Numbered from the stretch's first letter, positions 24,269-32,217 are shown. The stretch is DNA of 35,721 bases from Rhodospirillaceae bacterium (GCA_018667855.1 JABIRL010000054.1:1-35721); one strand, 5' to 3'. The notes: generated by a model from the letters alone, not told the origin. Numbers and translations are program-made.

Positions 24269-24747
24269 GCCCGTTCTCTCCCGGCCGCCGTCATCGCCGC
24301 GTCGACCATTTGCTGATAACCGGTACAGCGGCAGGTATTGCCGGCAAGCGCCGTTTCCACCTCTTCCCGTGACGGCGATGCCTGCTGTTCGAGCAATGCG
24401 GTCAGCGTCATCAACATGCCCGGAATGCAAAAGCCGCATTGCACCGCAGCGTGGTCGAGAAAGGCCTGTTGCAGCGGGCTTAGGCGTTCTCCGTCGGACA
24501 GGCCCTCAATCGTGCGAATGTCCCGGCCGTCGACCGCCGCGGCCGATTGGATGCAGGAAGCGACCGGCGCGCCATCGATCAGTACCGTGCAGGCGCCGCA
24601 TTCACCCTCGAGGCAGCCCTCCTTGGTGCCGGTCAGCCATAGACGCCGCCGCAGCGTCTGCAACAGGGTCTCGCCCGCGCCGACTTCGAGCGTCTGTGTC
24701 TCGCCATTCACCGTGCAGGTGACCGAAATCGGTTGATCAGCCGTCAT
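24265..24747 (-). CDS. 2Fe-2S iron-sulfur (small) subunit of the molybdenum hydroxylase
   Basis: The 160-aa protein carries two 2Fe-2S clusters. The plant-ferredoxin-type cluster is in EGCLEGECGACTVLIDGAPV, with the next Cys in ASCIQSAAAVDGR. The second is in AVQCGFCIPGMLM and GNTCRCTGYQQMVDAA. All eight ligand cysteines are present, and the length is typical of CoxS/NdhS-type subunits. It passes electrons from the molybdenum site to FAD. The ATG at 24747 overlaps the stop of the FAD subunit in ATGA, and its own stop overlaps the large subunit start in GTGA. The three subunits are therefore made in order FAD, 2Fe-2S, Mo, and the pattern leaves little doubt they form one enzyme. Confidence 0.95.
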   Translation of the reverse strand: MTADQPISVTCTVNGETQTLEVGAGETLLQTLRRRLWLTGTKEGCLEGECGACTVLIDGAPVASCIQSAAAVDGRDIRTIEGLSDGERLSPLQQAFLDHAAVQCGFCIPGMLMTLTALLEQQASPSREEVETALAGNTCRCTGYQQMVDAAMTAAGRERA

Positions 24748-25598
24748 CGCCCAATCTCCTCGCCGCATTGCATCACCGCCCGTTCCAGCAGGCCGGGCAG
24801 AACCCGTCTGCGATAAGACGCCGTGCCGCGTGCATCATCGATGGGTGAGGCCGCCTCGGCTAATGCCCGGCCCGCCTCGGCAAGGGCATCGGGTTCGATC
24901 CGGGTGCCCGTCAGGGCGGCCTCGACCTCCGGCACACGTCTCGGTGTAGCCGCCACCGAACAGACAGCAACCCGCGCGGCCTTTATGGCGCCGTCGCCAG
25001 CCAGGGAGAGCCGTACGGCGAGGCCGACAATGGCGACATCCATGGCCCCCCGCCGGCCCAGTTTAAGGTAACATTCGGCGCTGCCGGGTGGCAGGGGTTC
25101 CAGACCGATCACGGTAAGCAGTTCGTCGGGTCGACGGGCCGTCGCACGGCGGTCCATGAAGAATTCGTTCAGCGCCAGCCGGCGCTCACCGCTCTTTGAG
25201 GTTAAGGTGACGTGAGCGTCCGCGACCAGCAGGGGCGGGGCCAGGTCGGCCGCCGGTGAGGCATTGCAGATATTGCCGCCCAACGATCCGGCGGCCTGGG
25301 TCTGCCATCCGCCGACCAGGCCGGCCGCGCTTGCCAGCGCTGGGTGGCCTGCGGCGATCTCCGCATCCGCCGCAAGTTCGCGGTGGGAGGTAAGCGCGCC
25401 AATCTGAGTGCGCGTACCGCTCGAGATTATTGAAAGTTGTTCGATGCCCTCGATATGGATCAGGGCGCCCGGCGCAATCTCTCCCCGGCCATACTGCGCC
25501 ATCAGGTCGGTACCGCCGGCCAGCAGGCAGCCGTCTTCGCCCCACTCGCTCAATAACTCGAGCGCCTCGTCAATGCTGTGTGCACGGTAGAACCGCAA
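24744..25598 (-). CDS. FAD-binding (medium) subunit of the molybdenum hydroxylase
   Basis: The 284-aa protein is a CoxM/HcrB-type FAD subunit. The first FAD motif is GCLLAGGTDLMAQYGRGEIA and the second TQAAGSLGGNICNASPAADL, followed by APPLLVADAHVTLTSKSGER. The CO dehydrogenase flavoprotein C-domain covers roughly residues 180-280. It would accept electrons from the 2Fe-2S subunit and pass them to an acceptor. It opens the candidate operon, so a promoter should lie in the 90 bp between its ATG (25598) and the end of the YihY-type gene (25689). No further Fe-S domain, such as the extra 4Fe-4S loop of 4-hydroxybenzoyl-CoA reductase, is seen. That argues for an oxidising hydroxylase rather than a reductase. 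Confidence 0.93.
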   Translation of the reverse strand: MRFYRAHSIDEALELLSEWGEDGCLLAGGTDLMAQYGRGEIAPGALIHIEGIEQLSIISSGTRTQIGALTSHRELAADAEIAAGHPALASAAGLVGGWQTQAAGSLGGNICNASPAADLAPPLLVADAHVTLTSKSGERRLALNEFFMDRRATARRPDELLTVIGLEPLPPGSAECYLKLGRRGAMDVAIVGLAVRLSLAGDGAIKAARVAVCSVAATPRRVPEVEAALTGTRIEPDALAEAGRALAEAASPIDDARGTASYRRRVLPGLLERAVMQCGEEIGR

Positions 25599-25688
25599 TC
25601 CTCAATCCTCCGGCGGATATTGTCTGGCGAGCTGAAACCCTAGCATGTGCTCATCGGCGGTGCCTAGACTGTGTTCCGAAAGTGGGGC

Positions 25689-27047
25689 CTAGGTTTCTTC
25701 ACCAGGATCATTCGCCAGGGCCAAATCCTTGACGGTTTGTCCGGCCAGGGCGGATTTCGCCGCCGCTTCGAAGGCATGCAGGACGTCGTCGACCTGCCCC
25801 GGGCCGGGAATGCGGTCAAAGGACAAGTCGCCACCGTCGCCGCCATGGCGGGTTGCCGCCAGAACTTCATCCACGCTAACCAACTCGAACGGCCGGGCCG
25901 GCAGATAGGTTTGTGGCGTATCGGCGGTGGCCTTGATAACACCCGCCTGTTCCAGCACCGAGAGCACATCCAGCACCGGGTCGTTTTGGATACGTAGTTC
26001 CGCCGACAACGCTTCCGCCGACCAGGGCTGCTTTCGTTGATAATAGTGCTGGGCAATCAGGGTGGTCAGGGTCAGGGCGAGCTTTTCCCGGGCCCGGTGG
26101 CTCAAGCGTTGGCTGCCGCCCCGGCCACGCAGATAGGTGGGATGTTGTACGTAGAAACCGATATTGGCGCCGACCAGCAGGATCAACCAGCCAACGTACA
26201 GCCAGATCATGAAAAAAATCAGGGTCGCGAAGGTGGAATAGATGGCGGTGTATTTGACCGACCCCACCACGAAGGAGGCGAAGATCCAGCCCAGCAGGTT
26301 CCACATCAGGCTGGCGACCATGCCGCCGCACAGGGCGGCGCGCACTTGCACCTTGGTGTTGGGGATAAAGGCGTACATGAAACTGAAGGCGCCGGCGATC
26401 ATCAGAAACGGGATCAACTTGCCGGCCAGCCGGATCACCGTGCCCAAGGGTTCAATCGCCGCCAGGGTGCCGACCATGGCATGGGATGCGATGGAAGCCC
26501 CGATGCCCACCGCGGCAAAGATCAATGCCGGTCCGATCACCAGAACCGAAAGATAATCCCGGAAACGCTGGCCCAGACTGCGTTCCTGTTCAATATGCCA
26601 GACGGTGTTGAAGGCCCGCTCTATCTTCGTCATCAACGAGACCACGGTGTAGAACAGCATGGCGAAGCCGAGGGAGCCGAGCACGCCGACCTTGACGTTG
26701 TCTACGAATTCAATGATGCGTTCTGTAATCTCGACGCCCTGCGGCCCCAGAGGTTCCAGCAGACCCAGCAACATGGGCTCGATCTGATTATGGACGCCAA
26801 AACCCTTGAGGATGGAAAAGCTGATCGCCAACAACGGCACCAGGGACAGCAATGTGGTGTAGACCAGGCTCATGGCCCAAAGGGTCAATTGTCCCTTGGC
26901 CAGGTCGCGGGCGATCGCGGCGGCCATGCGCATAGCCACGATGGGCCCCGAACGCCAAGCCGGCAGGCCGGTCAGATCGGTCTGCCAGATCAGACGATCC
27001 AAATGATCGCCCAACGGGAACCAACCTTTCTTGCCGGGTTCGGTCAT
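25689..27047 (-). CDS. YihY/virulence factor BrkB family membrane protein
   Basis: The 452-aa protein has the BrkB/YihY plan of about six membrane helices. These include LTLWAMSLVYTTLLSLVPLL, LGSLGFAMLFYTVVSLMTKI, YLSVLVIGPALIFAAVGIGA and FATLIFFMIWLYVGWLILLV. The family signature AFNTVWHIEQERSLGQRFRD lies between helices. Bacterial members were once called ribonuclease BN in error, and no transport or enzyme role is established. A cytoplasmic C-terminal part of about 140 residues carries a winged-helix-like segment (AEALSAELRIQNDPVLDVLS) ending in a short acidic tail. The ATG at 27047 was chosen because the upstream extension overlaps the preceding gene. It lies 13 bp after that gene's stop, so they are probably co-transcribed. 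Confidence 0.88.
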   Translation of the reverse strand: MTEPGKKGWFPLGDHLDRLIWQTDLTGLPAWRSGPIVAMRMAAAIARDLAKGQLTLWAMSLVYTTLLSLVPLLAISFSILKGFGVHNQIEPMLLGLLEPLGPQGVEITERIIEFVDNVKVGVLGSLGFAMLFYTVVSLMTKIERAFNTVWHIEQERSLGQRFRDYLSVLVIGPALIFAAVGIGASIASHAMVGTLAAIEPLGTVIRLAGKLIPFLMIAGAFSFMYAFIPNTKVQVRAALCGGMVASLMWNLLGWIFASFVVGSVKYTAIYSTFATLIFFMIWLYVGWLILLVGANIGFYVQHPTYLRGRGGSQRLSHRAREKLALTLTTLIAQHYYQRKQPWSAEALSAELRIQNDPVLDVLSVLEQAGVIKATADTPQTYLPARPFELVSVDEVLAATRHGGDGGDLSFDRIPGPGQVDDVLHAFEAAAKSALAGQTVKDLALANDPGEET

Positions 27048-27060
27048 GAGGCCATGGGAG

Positions 27061-27483
27061 CTATTTTCCGAAGCTGATGGCGGTGCGCGTGCTAATGGCC
27101 AGGGTGGACAGACAATCCATATTCTTATCCCCCTGCGCGCGGCAGGCGGGCACATCCCGCAACAGGATGCGCGAGACTTCGGCGCAGCCGCCACCGTGGA
27201 GGGGGAAGCTTGCAATGGTGGTGCGATTACGGGGCAGGGGCGCCAGATCGATCAGTATGCGGTCGGACAGCACCCCTTTGCCGTTGAACAACACCAGATC
27301 CAGTTGAAACCGCTCCAACGTCTGGCCCAGGTGGTTGCCGATCAGGACGGTTGCCAGACAACCTTGGGGTCCGTCCTCGATCTTGTTGAGTTCAAGATCA
27401 AGGCTTTCAGCCACCGCCGGTCGCGGCGCCAGCCATGAACATAGCGTGAGCAGAAGGATGAAACAGATCGTGACGGGGCGCAT
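27061..27483 (-). CDS. Small secreted protein of unknown function
   Basis: This 140-aa protein begins with a signal peptide (MRPVTICFILLLTLCSWLAP, probable cleavage after PAVA). The mature part is beta-rich: SLDLELNKIEDGPQGCLATV, ERFQLDLVLFNGKGVLSDRI and TIASFPLHGGGCAEVSRILL. Four Cys in the mature part (GCLA, GGCA, PACR, MDCL) suggest two disulfides in the periplasm. This matches a set of short alphaproteobacterial proteins often found with membrane proteins, but I do not know a function. The ATG at 27483 gives a clean signal peptide; the longer frame to 27522 does not. It is 13 bp upstream of the YihY-type gene, so they may act together. Confidence 0.72.
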   Translation of the reverse strand: MRPVTICFILLLTLCSWLAPRPAVAESLDLELNKIEDGPQGCLATVLIGNHLGQTLERFQLDLVLFNGKGVLSDRILIDLAPLPRNRTTIASFPLHGGGCAEVSRILLRDVPACRAQGDKNMDCLSTLAISTRTAISFGK

Positions 27484-27580
27484 GGCCGGGTTCCCAATTA
27501 CTTGCGAGGCAAAATTCACCATACCTGCCTAGCTGATCGCCCTATGGGCGTGCAAGTTTTGTTTCCGGGGAACCCGGCAA

Positions 27581-27614
27581 ACAGAAAAGGGAGGCGCCTC
27601 GCGGGGCGCCTCCC
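27581..27614 (-). terminator. Intrinsic terminator of the chemotaxis receptor gene
   Basis: On the leftward strand, GGGAGGCGCC (27614-27605), a 6-nt loop and GGCGCCTCCC form a perfect 10-bp stem. TTTTCTGTTT follows directly. It lies about 30 bp past the receptor stop codon and is the clearest intrinsic terminator in the window. Confidence 0.9.
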
Positions 27615-27645
27615 AGTCCGGAATTTATCTTAAGCGTCGCGTTGT

Positions 27646-29145
27646 TTAGGCGGCGCCCATGGTCCTCATGAAGTCTGCGAGGTAACCTTGCAGTTCCGCC
27701 GATTTTTCCGCCAAATCCGAAGCGGCCTCGAGAACTTCGTTGGCCGCCTGTCCCGAAGAATCGGAGGCTTCGGAGACCTGAACGATGTTGGAGGAAACCT
27801 CCTGTGTCGCGGCACCCTGTTCCTCCACGGCGGAGGCGATGGCGGTTGCCACTTCATGGATCTCGTTAATCGTCTTGGCAATGATGACGTTGGCGTCCAC
27901 GGCTGCCTTGGTCGCGCCCTGGATTTCGGAAATCTGCGCGGAGATTTCCTCCGTGGCGCCGGCGGTCTGATTGGCCAGTGATTTCACTTCCGATGCGACA
28001 ACGGCAAAACCCTTGCCCGCGTCGCCCGCGCGCGCAGCCTCGATCGTGGCGTTCAGGGCCAGCAGATTGGTCTGCCCGGCAATATCCTGAATGATGCCGA
28101 CCACGTCGCCGATTTTCTGTGCGGCCTGGTTCAAACCTTCGATCATTTCCGATGTACGGTTGGCTTCTTCCACGGCGCCATTGGCGATATCGGCGGAATG
28201 GCTGACTTGCCGCGAGATTTCATCGACGGAGGAAGACAGCTCCTCGGCCGCCGAGGCCACCGTGCCGGCACGGGAATTAGCCACGGACACAGATTCCTGC
28301 ATGGCCTTTGAGGTTGCCGACATTTCTTCGGCGGCGGCGGAGACCGCCTTGGCCACGTCGGTCACTTTATTCGCCAGGTTGATGTTCTCGGTCACCAGGG
28401 TCCACGTCAACATCGGGCCAATATAGTTTCCATCCGGATCGTTCAGGGCCGAGACGTTCAGATCCAATGTCTCCTCGCCCAGTTTGATCATGGCACGGTG
28501 CGGCAGATTTGAGGGATCGCTAAGCATCCGGCGTTGATGCTCGGGGTTTTTGTGGAAAATATCGATGCACTGGCCCTGTAGTTTTTCGGCTGGTACCGGC
28601 AGCATATGGTTCAATGGCGTCAGGGTCTTGATGGACGTTTCATTGATATAGCTGATCTCGAATGTGTCCTTGTCCGCCAGCATCACATTGATGGGCATGT
28701 CGTTCAGCATCTGCATCAACTTGTTGGTTTCCGTCTCGTGCTTCACCTGTGCCGTGATCACCGACCAGGCAACGGTCGCGGCAATATAATTGCCCTGTTT
28801 GTCATGCACGGCGGAGACATGGAGATCCAGCCACTCCTCGCCCAATTGAATTTTTGCCTTGTGCGGCAGGTTGGACGGATCGCCCAGCATCTTGCGTTGA
28901 TGCTCGGGATGTTTATGGAATATGTCGATGCATTGCCCCATAATATCATCTGTTTTGATGGGTAGCAGATGCTCGATTTCCTTGAGTGTCTCTCGCGATT
29001 GTCTGTTCATGTAAATAACCCGTAAATCGCTCGGGTCACAGGCCATGACGGCCGTCGGCAAGGCGTCGATCATCTCCTCGAATTGAAGGGTGCCGTTCGA
29101 CGTCGACTTGTTGCCGCTAAAGCGGCTCAAAACTGCAATGCTCAT
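27646..29145 (-). CDS. Soluble methyl-accepting chemotaxis protein with tandem PAS domains
   Basis: The 499-aa protein has no membrane helix or signal peptide, so it should be a cytoplasmic chemoreceptor. Residues about 20-135 and 140-255 are two PAS domains that are near copies. Both carry GQCIDIFHK(H/N)PEHQR, DPSNLPH and LGEExLDLxVSA, and 42 of 62 positions match in the shared stretch. Residues about 260-490 are the signalling coiled coil, with the hairpin tip [20 protein letters not shown] followed by [20 protein letters not shown]. The tip is where CheA and CheW bind. There is no clear HAMP domain. The ATG at 29145 has GGGGA upstream; the one at 29160 does not. The ligand or cofactor (haem, FAD or small molecule) is not evident. 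A strong terminator follows the gene. Confidence 0.93.
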   Translation of the reverse strand: MSIAVLSRFSGNKSTSNGTLQFEEMIDALPTAVMACDPSDLRVIYMNRQSRETLKEIEHLLPIKTDDIMGQCIDIFHKHPEHQRKMLGDPSNLPHKAKIQLGEEWLDLHVSAVHDKQGNYIAATVAWSVITAQVKHETETNKLMQMLNDMPINVMLADKDTFEISYINETSIKTLTPLNHMLPVPAEKLQGQCIDIFHKNPEHQRRMLSDPSNLPHRAMIKLGEETLDLNVSALNDPDGNYIGPMLTWTLVTENINLANKVTDVAKAVSAAAEEMSATSKAMQESVSVANSRAGTVASAAEELSSSVDEISRQVSHSADIANGAVEEANRTSEMIEGLNQAAQKIGDVVGIIQDIAGQTNLLALNATIEAARAGDAGKGFAVVASEVKSLANQTAGATEEISAQISEIQGATKAAVDANVIIAKTINEIHEVATAIASAVEEQGAATQEVSSNIVQVSEASDSSGQAANEVLEAASDLAEKSAELQGYLADFMRTMGAA

Positions 29146-29442
29146 TGATAAATTCCCCATCAGAGTTGTCTAAAACCAAAATTAGATCTAACAGCGACCC
29201 AAAAACCCCTGAATCGCTTTCGTTGTTGGTAACTTAGACAAACTGTAGATGAAGATCGTTTATTTAGTGTAAACGCCCAGTAATTTCACACTAACGTACT
29301 TCGGTTTATTACAAAAATACCCAAATCTACGAAAAAGTGTTATGTAATACATAGGTAATAATAGTAATAAAAATGAATCTATTCTTTTAGGAATATCCCA
29401 TACGGCATAAGTTTTATGGCAGTTTTGTTATCGCATATGGGA
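29146..29442. promoter_or_regulatory. AT-rich intergenic region upstream of the chemotaxis receptor
   Basis: These 297 bp separate the receptor start from the end of the carboxyltransferase gene; no gene is present. From about 29240 to 29400 the DNA is strikingly A+T rich compared with everything around it. An inverted repeat TTAGTGT-N17-ACACTAA lies at 29264-29294, a good shape for a regulator site. The receptor promoter should be here, but the A+T richness makes any -10/-35 pick unreliable. Confidence 0.5.
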
Positions 29443-30984
29443 TCAGAACGTCGTTGGCCAGGTTGCCATCAGATGTTCGCCGACACCCTTGACCATGCGT
29501 CGATCGTGCAAATCCAGCATCCTGCTCAGCCAGGACCTGGTTTCACGGGGATCAATGACATCCTGTATCATAAAGGGTTCGGCCAGATCATAGGGGGATG
29601 TGCCCCGCTCGAAACGCTGTTCCAGTTCGGCATAGCGTTCCGGATCATCCTCACGCTTCAATTTGTGCACGACGCTGACGGAAATCTTCGGATCGACGAA
29701 ACTGATATCGCCGGTATACCAGGAACACATCTCATCCGCATGCACCGCCCCGATGTTCAAATGAGCCTGACCATATGACTTCCGCATGATCACTGTCAGC
29801 AACGGCACCGTCGTCATGGCCATGGCTTGAATATAATTCATGATCTTTCCGGGCAGTTTCTGCCTCTCGCCGACCACGCCGACCAGGAATCCCGGGGTAT
29901 CGACAAGATGGATCACGGGAATGTTGAAACTGTCGCAGAGCACCAGAAAGCCGATGATTTTGTCGCAGGCATCGCCATCCATGGCGCCGCCCTTGAACAT
30001 GGGGTTGGTCGCGATAATTCCGACCGAGCGGCCATCGATGCGGGCCAGACACGTGCTGACCACCTTGGAGAAACGCTCCTTGATGGGGAAGTAGCTGTCC
30101 TGGTCGACGATCAAGCGGATCACTTTACGCACATCGTAGACCTTGGCCCGGCTTTCCGGCACCAGATCCAGTATTTTTTCGCCCAATTTTTCATAGTCCG
30201 CGCCGGAACCGGCGGGCACGGCGAGGCGTGGCGGCGCCTCGGCGCTGTTTGACGGCAGATAGGAGAGGAAACGGCGGATCGCATCCAAAGCCTCTTCGTC
30301 GCTGTCCACGGCCATGTCGACCTGACCCGATACCTCCGTCTGCATGCGCCAGCCGCCCAGATCCTCGGGGTCTTCATCTTCAGCAATGGCGACCGAGGTC
30401 ACATTGGTGGATGACACGGCCATGATCGCGCCCTTGCGCATGACAATAAAGTCGGACATCACCGACAGCCAGGTGCCGCCGCCAAAAGATTGACCCAATA
30501 CGGCCGAGGCCCAGGGTACCTTGCGGTGGCGGCGCAGGGCGCCCTTTTCCGCGGCTGCGTGAATGCCCTGGGCGCCCATGATGTCGGGCATGCGGGCGCC
30601 CGAGCATTCATTCAGGGCGACCACGGGAATGCCGTTCTTGTTGGCGTTTTCTATGGAATGCTGGCGTTTCTTCGAGGCAATGGCAGCCGACGAGGCGCCC
30701 ATGGCGCTGAATTCGGCGGCGTGAATGACCACGGGCCGGCCACCGATCTGGGCATAGCCGTCGACAACGCCGTCGCCGGGCGTGCGATGGCGGTCTTCCG
30801 CGCGCTCGGACACCGCCAATAGACCCCATTCGGTGAAAGTTCCGGGATCGGCAAGATAGTCTATCCTCTGCCGTGCATTCAAAATTCCGGCTTCGGCCCA
30901 GGCTGCCAGTCGTTTCGCCGAGCCCATGGCCCGCGCCTTGGCGCGCCGCCGCTCCAACTCTGTAATTTGTTCCTCGAACGCCAT
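29443..30984 (-). CDS. Acyl-CoA carboxylase, carboxyltransferase (beta) subunit
   Basis: The 513-aa protein is a PCC/MCC-type carboxyltransferase with two crotonase-like halves. Family blocks include FSAMGASSAAIASKKRQHSI, GARMPDIMGAQGIHAAAEKG, ASAVLGQSFGGGTWLSVMSD, TNPMFKGGAMDGDACDKIIG, IHLVDTPGFLVG, and VIMRKSYGQAHLNIGAVHAD in the second half. It transfers CO2 from biotin to an acyl-CoA such as propionyl- or methylcrotonyl-CoA. The biotin carboxylase is not in the window, and the only biotinyl carrier seen is at 11855. The ATG at 30984 follows AAGGAGT by 8 nt. It lies 19 bp downstream of the TusA-like gene on the same strand, so the two are likely co-transcribed, an unusual pairing. Confidence 0.93.
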   Translation of the reverse strand: MAFEEQITELERRRAKARAMGSAKRLAAWAEAGILNARQRIDYLADPGTFTEWGLLAVSERAEDRHRTPGDGVVDGYAQIGGRPVVIHAAEFSAMGASSAAIASKKRQHSIENANKNGIPVVALNECSGARMPDIMGAQGIHAAAEKGALRRHRKVPWASAVLGQSFGGGTWLSVMSDFIVMRKGAIMAVSSTNVTSVAIAEDEDPEDLGGWRMQTEVSGQVDMAVDSDEEALDAIRRFLSYLPSNSAEAPPRLAVPAGSGADYEKLGEKILDLVPESRAKVYDVRKVIRLIVDQDSYFPIKERFSKVVSTCLARIDGRSVGIIATNPMFKGGAMDGDACDKIIGFLVLCDSFNIPVIHLVDTPGFLVGVVGERQKLPGKIMNYIQAMAMTTVPLLTVIMRKSYGQAHLNIGAVHADEMCSWYTGDISFVDPKISVSVVHKLKREDDPERYAELEQRFERGTSPYDLAEPFMIQDVIDPRETRSWLSRMLDLHDRRMVKGVGEHLMATWPTTF

Positions 30985-30992
30985 TTGCTTTT

Positions 30993-30999
30993 ACTCCTT
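30993..30999 (-). promoter_or_regulatory. Ribosome binding site of the carboxyltransferase gene
   Basis: AAGGAGT on the leftward strand, 8 nt before the ATG at 30984, supports that start. It lies just past the TusA-like stop codon, so the gene can be translated independently within the shared transcript. Confidence 0.7.
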
Positions 31000-31003
31000 A
31001 CGC

Positions 31004-31261
31004 TTATCCGCCACGCTGAATCAGAAAGACCAATTCCGGATCGTCGCCGCTTTCGTTGGTGACGGTCTCCACCAGAACATGCCCGGCCGACGAACAGAAA
31101 GCCGGAAAATCCGACGCGGCCGCCGGATCCGTGCAAAAGACCCGCAGCATCTCTCCCGCATGCAATGACATCAAAGCCTTGCGTGCGCGCAGCACAGGCA
31201 GGGGGCAAATCAGCCCCCGCGCATCCAATTCGCTGATCTCGTGGTGTGTCTTCTCTTTCAT
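31004..31261 (-). CDS. TusA-family sulfurtransferase-like protein
   Basis: The 85-aa protein has the TusA/SirA fold with the diagnostic CPxP helix start in DARGLICPLPVLRARKALMS (Cys19). AGEMLRVFCTDPAAASDFPA and FCSSAGHVLVETVTNESG follow, keeping the usual AAA-D-[IF]-P pattern. In TusA proteins this Cys carries persulfide sulfur, for tRNA thiolation or sulfur trafficking. Two further Cys (VFCTD and AFCSS) are present. Its length is that of single-domain TusA. It is divergent from ccdA and 19 bp upstream of the carboxyltransferase. Nearby ccdA, ArsR-type and TauE genes support a sulfur or thiol theme. Whether it is the housekeeping TusA cannot be told, since no tus operon partner is near. Confidence 0.9.
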   Translation of the reverse strand: MKEKTHHEISELDARGLICPLPVLRARKALMSLHAGEMLRVFCTDPAAASDFPAFCSSAGHVLVETVTNESGDDPELVFLIQRGG

Positions 31262-31425
31262 GGCGACACTGTAGCGTACCCGCCGCGACTATAAAATCGC
31301 CGTGAACTGACGTCTGACACAATACGCCCGACACAATAGTGTGTATGAGTGTGTATTGGCGAGGCGGCTCGGACGGTTGCATAATCCAGCCATGGAATCA
31401 TAGAACGGAACAGCGGGACGCGCAC
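31262..31425. promoter_or_regulatory. Divergent promoter region between tusA-like gene and ccdA
   Basis: Promoters for both directions should lie in these 164 bp. GACACAATA occurs twice at 31316-31324 and 31330-31338, 14 bp apart. The second copy begins the near-dyad ACACAATAGTGTGT (31331-31344), followed by another GTGTGTAT. The clustering of ACAC/GTGT half-sites looks like a regulator binding region; the ArsR-type protein at 32345 is one candidate. Confidence 0.45.
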
Positions 31426-32169
31426 ATGAGTGGCCTTGATATCAGTTATGCCGGCGCCCTGGGGGGCGGTATTTTGAGTTTCGTCTCGCCTTGTGTATTG
31501 CCACTGGTTCCGGCGTACTTGTGTTTCCTTGGCGGCACCTCGCTGGAACAGCTTTCCGGCGAGGAAACCGCCGAGACCGGCGCATCGCGCCGCGTCGTCA
31601 TTTCCGCGCTGTTGTTCATTCTTGGGTTTTCGAGCGTTTTTGTCGCCCTCGGCGCTTCCGCTTCCGCCATCAGCGGTATTTTGCTGGAAAATAAACTGAT
31701 CCTTGGTCAGATCGCCGGAATCATCATTATCACATTCGGTCTGCATGTGATGGGATTGTTACGCTTGCCCTTTCTGAACAGAGAGGTGCGCCTGCATTTG
31801 CAGAATAGACCCGCCAGTCTTGTCGGGGCTTACGTTTTGGGTCTGGCTTTCGCATTTGGCTGGACACCCTGTATCGGACCTATTCTGGCGACGGTTCTTT
31901 CGGTGGCGGCGCGTGGTGACAGCTTATGGTACGGGACGTCTCTGCTATTCGCGTATGCTGCAGGATTGGGAATTCCATTTCTTTTGGCCGCTTTCCTTGC
32001 GGCGCCGTTCTTGCGATGGATGAAACGTATGCGTAAGCATATGCGACGAATAGAATTAGCAACCGGGGGGTTGCTAATTGTAACGGGATTGTTGTTTTTG
32101 TTTAATTCGTTTGAGATTTTGGGATTTTGGCTGATCGAAGCACTTCCCATACTTGGTGAAATCGGTTGA
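31426..32169 (+). CDS. ccdA: Cytochrome c biogenesis protein CcdA
   Basis: The 247-aa protein is a six-helix CcdA/DsbD-gamma-type membrane thiol transporter. The first redox Cys is in GGGILSFVSPCVLPLVPAYL (residue 23), and the second is in the matching repeat FGWTPCIGPILATVLSVAAR. Further helices include VVISALLFILGFSSVFVALG and IAGIIIITFGLHVMGL. CcdA carries electrons from cytoplasmic thioredoxin across the inner membrane to periplasmic thiol proteins for cytochrome c maturation or disulfide reduction. The frame is open from 31339, but the ATG at 31426 gives the family N-terminus. It is divergent from the TusA-like gene and upstream of an ArsR-type regulator. Its stop lies in a 12-bp sequence that is repeated 41 bp later. 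Confidence 0.92.
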   Translation: MSGLDISYAGALGGGILSFVSPCVLPLVPAYLCFLGGTSLEQLSGEETAETGASRRVVISALLFILGFSSVFVALGASASAISGILLENKLILGQIAGIIIITFGLHVMGLLRLPFLNREVRLHLQNRPASLVGAYVLGLAFAFGWTPCIGPILATVLSVAARGDSLWYGTSLLFAYAAGLGIPFLLAAFLAAPFLRWMKRMRKHMRRIELATGGLLIVTGLLFLFNSFEILGFWLIEALPILGEIG

Positions 32170-32217
32170 AATAGTTCCCGGTATGGTTTTGTTGGGGAAA
32201 TTTTTGTTGAAATAGTT
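32165..32217 (+). repeat. 12-bp direct repeat upstream of the ArsR-type gene
   Basis: GTTGAAATAGTT occurs at 32165-32176 (overlapping the ccdA stop) and again at 32206-32217, a 41-bp period. Each copy contains TTGAAA, a fair -35 hexamer, so the pair may be tandem promoter or operator elements of the regulator at 32345. Confidence 0.5.

Noticed and set aside
23072..24316. Long rightward open frame (414 aa) opposite the molybdenum hydroxylase large subunit
   Set aside because: It is an antisense shadow of a well-supported gene in GC-rich DNA; composition is low-complexity Gly/Ala/Arg/His and it matches no family.
26037..27077. Rightward open frame (346 aa) opposite the YihY-type gene
   Set aside because: Antisense shadow rich in Gly, Gln and His; the opposite strand encodes clear membrane helices.
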